A stretch of DNA of 64,000 nucleotides from Hippopus hippopus (lineage: Eukaryota; Mollusca; Bivalvia; Cardiida; Cardiidae): contig OX328101.1 of NCBI GenBank assembly GCA_946811185.2, positions 16,662,122-16,726,121 of the forward strand, written 5' to 3'. Below are positions 36,798 to 48,350 of this stretch, piece by piece. The notes below the pieces were generated by a model, which saw only the letters and a program-made list of their open reading frames with translations, was not told the origin of the DNA and ran no database searches. Positions within the stretch are counted from its first letter, which is position 1, and every line of letters begins with the position of its first letter. Made by a program: the position numbers and the translations under genes.

Positions 36798-38071
36798 GGA
36801 TTTGCTATATAGCAAATCCGCTTACTGTGATCGTTTTGGCCGGAACCAAATACATCATGCGTAACGACGCATGCGCGCTCACTTTCAGTTTTGCATGGCT
36901 GGCGTAGGGACGAACAACGCAGATCTACAAATGATATTCAGATCTGACTTTGAACAAATCATACAAATTATGTTTGATTTCTTTATCGAAATTTCGTCAA
37001 AACTACAAAAATTGTCAGTTTGAAATACTCTAATTACTTAAACAAAGTTTTTTTTTTTTATTAAATATTGCCATTAATGCGTATGAACATTGTTTACACA
37101 GACTAACCCCATTTTCATTCATGAAATGTTCATTCACAACTTGTGTCGTTCGCTGTCGAAATTGACAAGGAGATTAAGCAATAATTTCTTAGTGAAATAC
37201 ATTTTTAAACTCTGTATCATATCAAATATCTTCAGATAGCTAGCTAGAATTTGGCCGTAAATGATTTAAAACCCTTTCGATAACGAATACGCAGAACCCA
37301 TAAAGTCGATTCGGCACCTTGTTAGTTAGGCCCTACCGACCTTCGTATAGCACTATCGATGAATTTCCGAATTGTTTGAAACATTTCTACGAAACGTGTA
37401 AAAAAATGAAGATCGTGTAGTCTATTAAAATATATATATTTGACGTTTGATTTATGCAAGACTGCTTCCAAAATTTCTCTCCAGTTATCGATGGGACATA
37501 AAGAAATCCTGCGTTTACAAACGGCCCCGATCAAGTACGAACTCGTGACGTGAATTTATACTGAGGATTTTCGAGGGGAAATCGTGTCCTTCTCAGTGAA
37601 CTGCACATCCACTAACTTAACCTAACATCCTGGACTGTAAGCCTCAGATACTCAGTTATCTTCAAGGTGTAAAAGTCCATTCATAGTCCTTCTAATATGC
37701 TTGAATTTTATTTTGTTACCTTTCATGCAAAAGAATTAAGAATGCAGAATTTTCAGACAGATGTTTGATAAAGGGTCCACAGGAATACGTCTTAGTCTAG
37801 ATCTATACGTCTGACTATTTGGACATGTAGATTTAAATTCTTTGATATATTTTTTATGATTGGAGATTGAAGTATATTTACTTTATTTAATAAAGTACAT
37901 ATTCATGATGAACTGCTGCTCAACCCATACTAGAGACAGTAACTGTGCTTCATGTAAACAGCAAGTAATTCAAACCTCAGAATGAAAGTATGCCTATAGT
38001 TTTTAAAGTTTTATAGAGGGACCAATTCCTTTAACCCTTAGGCTGCTAAGTGCTACCCAAGGACCTTTTGC

Positions 38072-38134
38072 AGACAGTGTAGATCAAGATCAGATTGCAC
38101 CGAAGGCGCAGTCTGATCTTTGATCTATACTGCC
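38072..38134. mobile_element. Hairpin MITE (family 2), right arm
   Basis: cagtgtagatcaagatcaga / gtctgatctttgatctatac; counterpart of 34,608-34,676. Confidence 0.75.
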
Positions 38135-38756
38135 CATTAAGGAGGTACTTTTCCTCCAAAAATAACTTTGAAATAGAAATATTTGGATTTGTGCTATCGA
38201 CTTGAAAATTTCATTTTAGTTATACATATGGGTCAATTTTTACTTTGCAAAGCAACTTGTCACATTGAGTGTGATCTTGGTCAATTCTGGCTGCTTCAGC
38301 TGTACCTACGGCAGGGATTTGCAGATATCAAAAAGCAAATAATATCTGGAATATGTTCTTCCATGTGATGAGTGATGATTTTAATTCTATTCTTCAGAAC
38401 ATGAAAATGGATTCACTCAAAACTGCATTGGAAGTAATGAATAGCTGTTTTACCAGTGTTAATATTGAATTTCAAGTAGCTTACCATGCTACATCATGTT
38501 TTTTTTATTTTTTGCACATGTCCCTGCAGTGGTTCAATTATGTAATATGACTCAAATTCACAAAGACATGACTCAAAACTTCAAAAAGTAATCTACATCT
38601 GTATTTTTTTTTTTTTTTTGAAACTGCGAATGATAATCTAAGTTCAGACTGTGCAGAATATGAGGTCTAAGCTTGAATCTATACACCCTATGTTTTTTTT
38701 TTTATATTTGCACCAATATGGCGGTGAAATGACATAATCCTGTTCATTTATTTAGT

Positions 38757-38960
38757 GAGGTTCTGTGAGACTGTGGCTGATTGGTGAAGGTGTTGGTTGA
38801 GTTATCCCGGATTTTTTATCCTCACCTAGTTGGCAGGATTTTGTAGGAGTGCCTACAGACAAGACACTGCATAGAATCAGCCAAGCCCTAGTAAAACCCA
38901 AGCCGTACACAAATAAATGGGTTGTTTCACTCTAAGACTGAAACAGTGTTGAAACTAAAG
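38757..38960 (+). mobile_element. SINE-like sequence in the right arm
   Basis: tRNA-like beginning (gtggctgattggtgaaggtg) and body words ctacagacaagacactg and cagccaagccctagtaaaac. The left arm keeps only the distal part (32,770-32,868). Confidence 0.5.
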
Positions 38961-39608
38961 TAACCACCAGAAATCAGTCAAACATCGAATTATTCTTGAA
39001 GGTAGTTACATTCAATTTCATGTTTTGTGTCAGTGCATGAGTTAACCTTACTTTTCTTTTGTGAAATCATCATTTCTTGACTTGTGTCTTTATTATGATA
39101 CAAGGTGAATTTTCATTTATCTTCCAGAAGGAAGGTATATTCAATACTCATGAATTACACATGGCCTAAATCTTAGTAAATACTAAACATACCATTTAGT
39201 TTTCACCTTTCAGACTATTTCATAACATTTTTTTAGGTCAGGAATAAAACCAAGAATTTTCTTTTTAAAAGAAAGAAGAAATCATTGTACCTGAACAATC
39301 AAATTGTTGTGTCTAGTTTGATTTTGTATTTCATTTTGAAATTAATAGTTTCAAGTTGTGTAGTAATAAGGAAGAACCCTTGAAGGTATTCCTAGGTGTT
39401 AGAGTCATGGAAAGGACAATGTGCTTTCAGTAAGAAATTACATTAAAAAAGCCATTGTTTCTATTTCCCTTAGAGTACTCCAGTGTTTTTTTTAACTCTT
39501 TACCATACAACAAAATTTGAGACTTGTCCAAGTGGAAAGCATTTGCTGATAAAAGAATCAATGTGACTCAAAATATGAATTTTAATTTTGGAAGGTCTGG
39601 GGACATTG

Positions 39609-39653
39609 TGGGAAAAGTACAAATGCTGGTTACCAGCATTTTCTCATATTCCC
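39609..39653. mobile_element. Hairpin-core MITE (family 1)
   Basis: gggaaaagtacaaatgctgg / taccagcattttctcatatt; flanks have the full body, from actctttaccat (39,497) to gtaagggttt (39,708). Confidence 0.7.
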
Positions 39654-40495
39654 AAATTCTTTTTAAAAGCCTTCTTCCTCAGGGTCGTTCAAAGTCGGGA
39701 TTGTTTTGTAAGGGTTTAAACTAAATCATGCTAGTTTCAAAACAATACATGCTTTATACTTCAGAATGAGGACAGTTTGTTTCCATTGTAGCAAGAGTAG
39801 ATTAAGATCAGACCACCTAACATAGTAAAATCCCACTCCTATAGGCACACTATTTTAGATTTGAATTGTTTGCAGTCTATATGATTATACCCACTATATG
39901 AAAGTTTAGAAAGTGTTGTGTTTATAGTCTGACTAGGATTGTAAAATGCTGTTTTAAAAATCAAAACCTTGATATCTGAGTACAGAAGTTTCAATATTTC
40001 AAAAGAGTCTTGCATAATGATGATTAATAATGATTTTAGAAATGCTTAAAATGCTATGGTAAAGGAAAATATAGTCATCATGTTTAGTATATTTATTTAA
40101 GCTCACATGTTTACAAACCGTAGGGTGAGCTGTTGATATTTTCAATCTGACTTGTAGCATACTCTCAGACAAAAACCACCATCACTAGTCCTTCTGAAAA
40201 CCCTTAATTTTTAGTACAGCCAAAAAAAGCTCAGCCAATTGGATAAGTTGTTTCAAAAGTTTTTCTGAACATCCTTCAAAATGGAATAATATAGCCACAC
40301 TTACCTTAGTTAAAACACATTGTATCCTTTATGGTGTTAAGGAATGGGGACAAAATGACTTTGGTAAGAATGAAAAAAAAGATCTGTTTGACTACCAATG
40401 TTTTCAAAAACTTAAGAGCTATATTTTGTGAGCCTGACAGAAATATCAGATAGAGGTTAACCTTGCGGGAGGCCAATGTTAGATCCACATTTATT

Positions 40496-40690
40496 AATTG
40501 AATGGCATTTAATGTCGCTTTCAACATTATTTCAGTCATATACCTGCTACAACTAGCTTATTTATGTATGTCTGGGTTTCAGCAGTACTAGGCTAGGGCT
40601 CTGAAGTGTCTTGCCTAAGGACACTCCCACAGAAAAACATATGGCCATCAGGTAACAAGTCCTAAACTTTACCAGTAAGCCATGCAGGAC
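40496..40690 (-). mobile_element. SINE in the right arm (mirror of 31,206-31,440)
   Basis: Reversed tail ttaatgtcgctttcaacatt, then agtactaggctagggctctg and cttgcctaaggacactccca. Confidence 0.65.
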
Positions 40691-40931
40691 CCCAGATCCA
40701 TATTTAGAGGGGAGTTAATTTTTGTAAGATTGTTCAGATTAGTCTATGTCCACCATCTATGCATAAATTACTTTTTGTTTTTTAATCAAAAATGGTAATT
40801 AAATGGACGCTATTTCATTTTTCATTCCTTCCCCATATGACAAGGTTTAGGCTCTTTAAATGTATCTGCAGACAACAATTCAGAAACTGATACAAATGAG
40901 CTGAAGTTCACTCTTATGAATGAAAACAATG

Positions 40932-40980
40932 TTGGAACAGGAGAAAATACTGTCTACCAGAAGTTCGTCCTTTTCCCATG
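40932..40980. mobile_element. Hairpin-core MITE (family 1), decayed
   Basis: ggaacaggagaaaatactgt / cgtccttttcccatg; mirrored by the degenerate copy at 30,927-30,980 in the left arm. Confidence 0.55.
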
Positions 40981-41156
40981 ATGCTTTTAATTGTCTATGA
41001 GTGTTCAATAAAGTGTTAAAATAAACCCCAATCAAAATTTTCAGATGCTAAGGAAACCTGACATGGATCCATATGTTGTATACTGGTCTATCCCACAGAT
41101 TGATATAAATGTATAGCTTGTGTTTGTATAAGGGTACACTTATCTGTCTTGCTATA

Positions 41157-41250
41157 GAGCTAACTTTTGTAGCAATGTTGTAGAGCGTTTGCCTACGGAG
41201 TTTGGACCTGAAGGTTCCAGGTTCAATCCCAGCCTCTGGGGCTATTTAAC
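41157..41250 (+). mobile_element. tRNA-like SINE head in the right arm
   Basis: gtagagcgtttgcctacgga and ggttccaggttcaatcccag resemble A and B boxes; counterpart of 29,404-29,490. Confidence 0.6.
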
Positions 41251-41982
41251 AGAACTGTTACATATACATGTAATCAGTATTCAAAATACTGTACGGTTTG
41301 TCCAAACATGGCCTATATTTGACCCTTGAATTTTGTGTCATACAAAGTTAAATTGGGAGAATTTTTGAGGATTTTTCTTTTTTTTTTAGCCCTGTAACAC
41401 ACAATAAATCCTATGTTTTATGAGTCCTGTGTAATAGGGCTTATGAAAACAGTGTTGGAAAGCAAGACATCAGTATTTCTTTTCTTTTTTTCTTCCAGAA
41501 TTTTTTCTACCCTTTACAAATACAAACCACATAATCTGAGGGCTCCATATCTATTGAATTGTTTGTTTATGCTCTAAACAGCAAGCTATTTAATTTTTTT
41601 TTGCCACAAATCAAATTATTCCGTAAAAGGCCAATAAATACTACCAGGTATATATTTCTTTTCAATAAAGTGTATGGTTAAATTCAGTAAAATGATGCAA
41701 TTTTGGGTGTTTGATAATGGAATTGTAGGCTACTTTAGCAATAGGTCACTCTGTTTACTTTTATTACAGCAGATATGACGTCTTGATACTGATTTGAATA
41801 TATAAATCCTTGTTGATGGTGCATGTTATTGATTAAGTACCATTTCCTCAAAGCTTTCCTACACTGTGGCATGAAATCTAATAATACCCAAAGAGGCTGA
41901 GTAGCGCATTAAGGATTTTTTCTAAATCTTATCTTCCTTCTTTACTTATGAATTTCCAGCTATAATTCAGTAAGTCATTTTT

Positions 41983-43045
41983 AGCTCCACTGGCCGAAGG
42001 CCAGCGGGCTTATATCATGGCCCGTTGTCCGCCGTGCGTCCGTCCGTGCGTTAACTTTTATTTTAAACATCTTCTTCTCTGAAACTACCAATCCAATTTT
42101 GATGAAACTTCACAGAAATGATCCTGCCATGGTCCTCTTCAGAATTTCTCGAAAGAATTTGATTCCTTCAAAAACTCTGGTTGCCATGGCAACAAAACTT
42201 AAAAATACTGGAAATCTTTGAAAATCTTCTTGTCTGAAACCATAAGGCTTAGGGCTACCAAATTTGGCATGTAGCTTTGTCTAGTGGGCCTCTATCAAGT
42301 TTCTTCAAATTATAGCCCTGGGTCAAATTTTGACCCCGCCCCGGGGGTCACAAGTTTTACATGGGCTTATATAGAGAAAACTTTAGAAATCTTCCTGTAC
42401 CTAGCCATGAGGCCTAGGGTTACCAAATTTGGCATGTGGCTTTATCTAGTGGGCCTCTACCAAGAGTGCCCAAATTATAGCCCTTGGGTCAAATTTGACC
42501 CCACCCCGCTGGTCACAAGTTTTACATGGGCTTATTCAGGGAAAACTTTAGAAATCTCCTTGTACCTAGCATAATGCCTATAGGCCTACCAAATTTTGCA
42601 TGTGTCTTTATCTAGTGGGCCTCTACCAAGAGTGCCCAAATTACAGCCCTGGGGTCAAAATTGGCCCTGCCCCGGGGGTAACAAGTTTTACATGGGCTTA
42701 TATAGAGAAAACTTAAGAAATCTCCCGGTACTTATTCATAAAGCGTAGGGCTACCAAATTTCGCGTGTAGCTATATCTAGAGGGCCTTCACAAAGAGTGC
42801 GTAAATTATAGCCCTAGGGTGGAATTTGATTTATCCCGAGGGGTCAGAAGTTTTACATGGGCTTATATAGTGAAATCTTTAGAAATCTTCTTGTTACTAA
42901 CCATATGAACTAGGGCTACCAATTTTAGTCCTGTCTCAGGTGTCTTATGTTCAAAACCAATTGGCCAAGTATTGTAATGTTTGGCATGTAGGGATTTTAC
43001 GTATTATCCAGTGGAGCGATACAGGGCTATCTTGTCCCTCTTGTT
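41983..43045 (-). mobile_element. Tandem-core non-autonomous element in the right arm
   Basis: Same family as 29,527-30,742, reversed: it starts agctccactggccgaaggcc and ends atcttgtccctcttgt. It has about four core units (acaagttttacatgggctta). Its position does not match that of the left-arm copy; the left arm has an uninterrupted equivalent near 28,655-28,670 (tctcaccaaactcaaaaatg). So the two copies are separate insertions. Confidence 0.8.
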
Positions 43046-43685
43046 GAGTTTGTTGAGGGTATGAAAATCTGAATGGTTGGTTTTAATTTTGGGGGAGTCA
43101 AAAATCTTGTCCTGTGGTAAGAAGTTCAAGAAGAAGGCACAAAAATTTCATATTGCATACATGTGTAAGTAGCAATATATTGTACTCTTTGATCAAATTT
43201 GCTCATGATTGCTGAAACTGATTGACAACTGTAGACCTTAACAACGTGTTTTTACAGAAATATCGTTATATATCATAATCCTATTTTGTATAGTTTTTTA
43301 AGTCTTACTCATCAACAAATCAACAACTGAGGTATTCTATATATTTGTCAATAACTTTCACTTATAAATCTATCTTGGTTTTTTTTGTTTTGTTTTCCAG
43401 TCCTATGCGTGTTTAAAGTCCTAATTATAATACTAGCAAAAAAAAAAAAAAAAAAAACATCAAATTGTTGGATCAAATTAATACTCTAATAAGTAGTAAA
43501 ATAACAGCTGCTGCGAAGCACACTTGGTAGAACAACTTTGACTCCCATTGCCCTTGCTTACTCTACTAATTACTTACAAATTATACATGTATTACATGTG
43601 ATAAAAAAAATAATTTCCGTTACATCAAATCATAGCTTAAAACTGTTCAACAAATCCGCTTTTCAGGACTTTCAGTCCTTTGATT

Positions 43686-44530
43686 ACTTACGGTTTTGGG
43701 TATGTGTGTATTATTCAGGACGTAGGTGATGATAATCAATTCCTTAGAACTTTTAAAGATAGATTAGCTGACTGTTTCTAACAAAAGATTAAAGGCGACA
43801 TCATTGAAAGTCCAAAAGGCCGACATTTTCAACACTTTTCGTTCTTATTAATTGTAGAAAGATATTTATCGATTGACTTATGCTGTAAATTTCGAAAAGC
43901 TCTGTCAAATTTCCGCTGCTGATGTCACAGTCTAATGATCAAGGAAGGGAGACAACTAGGAATTGACAGAGAATATAGATATTGTCCCTTCTGCATTATC
44001 TCCCGCTACATGGCATTCTACAAATACACATCTATCTAATTTAGGCATTCTGGGTACAGAACCGGACTACTTTTCAAAACAACAACCGTTACTTTGAATT
44101 TCAAAATGAAATAAACGTTTACTCAATAAAACGCTACCTGGTGCGATTCATTCAGCTATGATCGGCTAGCATGTAACCTATGCATCGGCCATTTATTGAA
44201 ACAGCCCCTACATGCTTGGATAATAGGCTAATAGCTTCGGTATAAGCCCTACTTTTCCAAAGTATTCGGGGATGGGTGATGCGTCATAGCAGACAGGTCG
44301 AATCTTCGAAGAATGTGACATGCGCAGACAATGGTCCATTCTGTTTACAGAAAAACATTACACTTGTAGAAGACAACTCTAATTTTTTCTATGAATGCAG
44401 TACGTACGATTATTTAAGAAAACTTCACTTCAAGTAAGCCTGGCTGAGAAACAAAAGTGTCGATATTTATCATCGCATAGTTTCAACAGAAAAAGAAGAA
44501 GAAATACTCAGAATAGCAAATTTCCTAGTC
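43686..44530 (+). pseudogene. LINE C-terminal region
   Basis: The frame reads YGFGYV, DVGDDNQFLRTFKDRLADCF, a stop, then QKIKGDIIESPKGRHFQHF and KALSNFRC. Further on come EDNSNFFYECSTYDYLRKL (44,370) and EKEEEILRIANFLVHAFKC (44,490). It is the expected C-terminal continuation of the RT segment ending at 36,797, with several stops and frame changes. Confidence 0.8.
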
Positions 44531-44607
44531 CATGCTTTCAAATGTAGAAATGATCTAATCGATAATCAAATATAATAAATTGAATATTTTCATGGATACC
44601 TAATAAA

Positions 44608-45630
44608 GCTGCAAGAGAATTACGCATAACTTGTTTTTCCATCCTAGATTAAAATCATAATTTTAGAAAGTATTGACTCAGATCAACATGTTAGTTTCAC
44701 ATAGTGATCCCAGCCTACACTATTAAACATGCAGCAAAGTAAAAATAGCGAAAGTTTCGGCCAGGTCAGCCAGCGCGGACATTCCGCAAATGCATTAAGC
44801 CTCTTTTTTACATAGTAAGGCACATAGTATTTTCTTGCAATTAAGAGTGAATAGAGACAGGCAGATAACTTACCGATATATCGAAAATGCTTTAAGTAAC
44901 CTTTTTCCGAGTTTTAGTTAAGCTAATAAAAGGCTTTCGAAAACATTGTGGGAAAAGAAGAAAATGCTGGAAACCAGCATTTTGTCCTTTTCGCCACAAT
45001 GCTTGCCATACAGTGTTTTGGAAAAATCAATTATATGAGCCACTTTATGAATTATCACCTGCAGGTGCTTTTAACTCTTTCACTGCCAATGCCGCCTTGG
45101 ATAGCTTGTGCGGACACCGCATATCTAGATCAGACAGCACAAAACGTGCAGTATGACAAAACATGTTGACCAAAGTTGAATTCAGTTTTACTTGAAATAT
45201 ACTTTTATAACTTTGAGAAGACCCGACGTTATCTATTTGGTAGTGAAAAAGGTTCACCTGTATCCTGCTAAATAACTTACAGTAACTTTCGATAGAAAAT
45301 AATAGTAATGCTATTTTCAAAATAATTTTAGGAGGAAAAAAAATGTCTTCTGATCGGACATGTGGATCCAAGATCATGCTACACATTGTGTGCAGTCTGA
45401 TCTTGATCCATACTGTCCGCAAAAGGTCAGTGAGTTGTGCTTACATTGTAAATGGTATGAACTTCGACGGATAAATGTTTACCTTTTTCTGTATTTTTAA
45501 TCAACAGATGTTATGTTCTGCAAGAGAATTACGCACAACTTGTTTTCTATTGTAGATTAAAATAAAAATTTTCATAAAGTGCTGACTCAAATCTATATGT
45601 TGATTTTATATATCGATCCCAGCCTACACT
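44608..45630. repeat. Direct duplication of LINE 3' sequence around MITE insertions
   Basis: About 118 bases at 44,608-44,725 (gcaagagaattacgcataac ... cccagcctacactat) are repeated at 45,513-45,630. The about 790 bases between hold a GC-palindrome repeat (44,760-44,830), a family-1 hairpin (44,949-44,998) and a family-2 hairpin (45,353-45,427). Confidence 0.75.
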
Positions 45631-45855
45631 ATCTACTAGCCTCATAATTTAGTCATGACAATCCTTAAATTTAATTGTATTTGTCACTCTCTGTATATAT
45701 ATTTCATGTCATTGTACAATGGGCCGATGACCTTAGTATTGAATAAAGTATTGTATTGTTAAAACTCGGGATTGTGTTGTAAATGGTTAACACACGATGA
45801 CTGAGAGTTGCCAGAGATACTCCCACAGTCCAAGGTATCGGTGGTCATTTTTACT

Positions 45856-46563
45856 TTACTCGGGATTGATTTTTCGAAACCTGTCATTCAGTACTCCTGG
45901 ATAAAATCTTGAAGGTGATCCAACGGTGATTCTATACATTTTTTCCATCTTGCCAACATCTAAACTTGCTGCTTTCGTTACCTTTCTTCGCTTTTTACGA
46001 TATGATTTATGTTTTGGCAATGATTTATGTCGAACCTCGATAGTTTTTGTTTGCATTTCTCCGTTTTCCACATGATGCTTTGGAGCATCCGTTTCATATC
46101 TCATGTCGAGGTCTTTGTCATCGGTTTGTTTTGCAGATTTAGCATCTCCAATTATCTCCAAAACTTGATTTGACCGGTATTTTGTTTCAATGTCGCTGTG
46201 TTCTGTGTTTTGAGAACGCCCCTGTTTATCATCTAACTTAGATTTTATGAAATTTTTAGAGAAAAATACATTTGGACTGTATCCTGTTTCAAAGTTGTTG
46301 CAATCTGTCATGTTACACTTATCAAAAAAGCAACTTAGTGAATTCGAAGAGGATTCCGGAAATTCTCCTTTTTCCCCTGCACTGTTTTGCGTTGAATGTG
46401 GAGGTGTGCCTTGTATTGACTTTTCTTCTTCTATTTTTGTTTGCGAGATGTTACTGTTCTTAGTGTGGTTGCTTTCCGAGTTATTTTCCTTGTTTACCGC
46501 CTGACCGAAAGAACAGTCTGTTTGTTCAGGATCATTTGTGGGTTCAGGATCACGATTTCGGGT
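45856..46563 (-). CDS. Gene B, last exon: cytoplasmic tail
   Basis: An acceptor (cttttatag) leads into an open frame of 235 codons ending at the stop 45,858-45,856. It enters in phase 0, matching the donor at 47,963. The tail is hydrophilic, rich in Asn, Ser, Glu and Lys, starts with basic TRNRD just after the membrane segment, has a Lys/Arg cluster (SYRKKRRKVTKAA) and ends with MEKMYRITVGSPSRFYPG... and NPE. Single tyrosines (YSPN, YRIT, FYPG) might be phosphorylation or sorting sites; no catalytic domain is seen. The LINE tail lies only about 100 bases past the stop, so the 3' UTR probably runs into antisense LINE sequence. Confidence 0.8.
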   Translation of the reverse strand, partial: TRNRDPEPTNDPEQTDCSFGQAVNKENNSESNHTKNSNISQTKIEEEKSIQGTPPHSTQNSAGEKGEFPESSSNSLSCFFDKCNMTDCNNFETGYSPNVFFSKNFIKSKLDDKQGRSQNTEHSDIETKYRSNQVLEIIGDAKSAKQTDDKDLDMRYETDAPKHHVENGEMQTKTIEVRHKSLPKHKSYRKKRRKVTKAASLDVGKMEKMYRITVGSPSRFYPGVLNDRFRKINPE

Positions 46564-47962
46564 CTATAAAAGATCACAGTACAAATGATGATAACAATGT
46601 ATCGGGAGCAGATTTTTTTTTTTGTTACATTAAACTTGATTTTAATTGTATCTCCTGAGTCATTTTCATTATCCATTTTTTCATGGTTATTTTCTTAGTA
46701 ATATACTACAAAATTTGCTTTCAGGGGGTTAAGAGTTAACATTCAACCATACGACAAGACACTTTTGAGCCCATTTGCTGATTACACCCATTGAAGTTAA
46801 GCACATACTGGTAAGGCTACTACCATAATAAAATTAATTAATTAACTTTTTACCACCCGACGAAACTATAGACTTGTCCAAATTGAAAGCATCTGCAGTC
46901 GACAACAAAACGTGTCACTAAGAGGTGACGTATAGACGATACACCTGATCGTCTTGGTGCGGTTAATATTGGTGCAAAGTTTACTTGATATTAAGTCATC
47001 GAGAAAAAAGTTATGGCCCGACCAAGAAAACGGACGGACGGATGAACGCACGGACGGACAGACTGAGTAAAAAATACATGCCTCCGAAATATTTATTTTT
47101 TTCCCCCAGGAACATTATGAAAATAATGTGCTTCAAAAATCAAATTTGATTTTTGAAGAGTAAAAAGCGACGTTGGAAAAAGAGAAAATGCTGATTACCA
47201 ATATGTTCTCTTCTTCTTACAATGTTTTCAGAATACTTCTTTTTCAAGTTGTTAAAACCGGGATTGTATTGTATAGAGTCAATGCCAGTTAAAGAAAGGT
47301 ATCTTTACAAAGTGCGGAGGAAAAGTTAGTAATTTTTTTTTTCGAAAACAAATACCCTATGCAGCATGATTACATTTACACATGAGAAGTCTTTCTCAAT
47401 AATTCTTAAGTCAGTTACAGTCACAAGATTGTGATAAAATTCAATGCTTTTGTGGCAAAAATGCCTCTCAATACACAGGAAGTCAAAATAAGGTAACAAG
47501 TTGTATTCTGCATATTCTACGTTTTCCGTGAAAAATACACTGACTTTTTTTTTGGCAATCCTGTGGATAAATGGAATAGAAAAAGATGCTTATGGAAGGC
47601 AAATCAATCATAATTTTCTAAACCTTGACTTTTAAAACTTTTGATGATATGTGATTGGCACTGTTCCCACGTGTACTCGTCTTGTCGACTAGTATATGTT
47701 TTTTCACGCAATCTATTGCATGTAATTTATTTCAATACTCAGTAAATCGTCATTTATATAAAAGTAATATGTCTTTTCTCATTATGTTCTGTATACTTCT
47801 AAAAAGCCATTCAGTCGTCAAAATGTTTCTCCACTGTGTCAGCGTCACTTGGACTTGTAAGTACGACTATTGAAAAGAAAATGCATGTAATATAATACCT
47901 TCGTTTTATAGTTTTTGAATTTTCTTTTATACAGTAAACATATGAAAGATTCATAAACTTAC
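46564..47962 (-). other. Gene B intron
   Basis: Contains a family-1 hairpin (47,173-47,222) within a larger body and a GGAC/GCAC short tandem near 47,030-47,060. Otherwise nothing recognised. Confidence 0.6.
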
Positions 47963-48051
47963 CCTGTTCCTTCTCCGGTATAAAATAAAGCCCAAAACCA
48001 CGGAAAGTAGCAGGATAATAAGAAGTACGACAACAGTAATCAGCACGATAA
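47963..48051 (-). CDS. Gene B, transmembrane exon
   Basis: An 89-base exon with acceptor tgctttcag and donor agg|gtaagt. It enters in phase 1 and leaves in phase 0. It encodes IVLITVVVLLIILLLSVVLG then FILYRRRNR: one uninterrupted hydrophobic helix followed by a basic stop-transfer cluster, the hallmark of a type I membrane protein. It joins the mucin stalk to the cytoplasmic tail. Confidence 0.9.
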
Positions 48052-48350
48052 CTGAAAGCACAATGGTAGAGTGTTTGAGCTCAAAATGAGACTGCTTTAA
48101 TAGCAACTGAAACTAATAAAAGAACTATTTTCTGGAACAAGTTTTAAATAGCACCATCATCAAGTTACAAAATAAGTTAAGTTTTTTTATGAGTGCTTTT
48201 AACACTTAGCCATTTACCGAGGGAAATTTTTAACATTCATGTTAAGAAAATGTGTGCTTTTCAACAGCAGCTTACTCATTGACAGAAAAATGCAAATATA
48301 GCTTTACAGACAAGTAGTGTGAAGTGTTGAAATGTTATCCGGCTACCTAC
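48052..48350 (-). other. Gene B intron
   Basis: 299 bases, noncoding, nothing recognised. Confidence 0.6.

Larger units (their letters stand above)
36798..43685. repeat. Right arm of the giant interrupted inverted repeat
   Basis: 6.9 kb reverse complement of the left arm. Anchors: ctgcgtttacaaacggcccc (37,510) against aaacgcaggatttctt (35,234), and the SINE and hairpins listed separately. It carries its own insertion (41,983-43,045) absent from the matching site of the left arm. No coding frame of note. Confidence 0.8.
24904..45757 (+). mobile_element. LINE copy broken into three coding segments by large insertions
   Basis: The coding order on the plus strand is endonuclease to RT start (24,904-26,354), RT palm start (about 27,195-27,408), RT middle (about 35,972-36,797) and C-terminal region (about 43,686-44,530). 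The 3' end at 45,640-45,757 reads catgtcattgtacaatgggc then aataaagtattgtattg, a LINE-type tail. All segments are in the same order and orientation as one element, so the material between them is later insertion. The element is 5'-truncated, starting with the endonuclease motif GGVAVFV. Confidence 0.8.
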
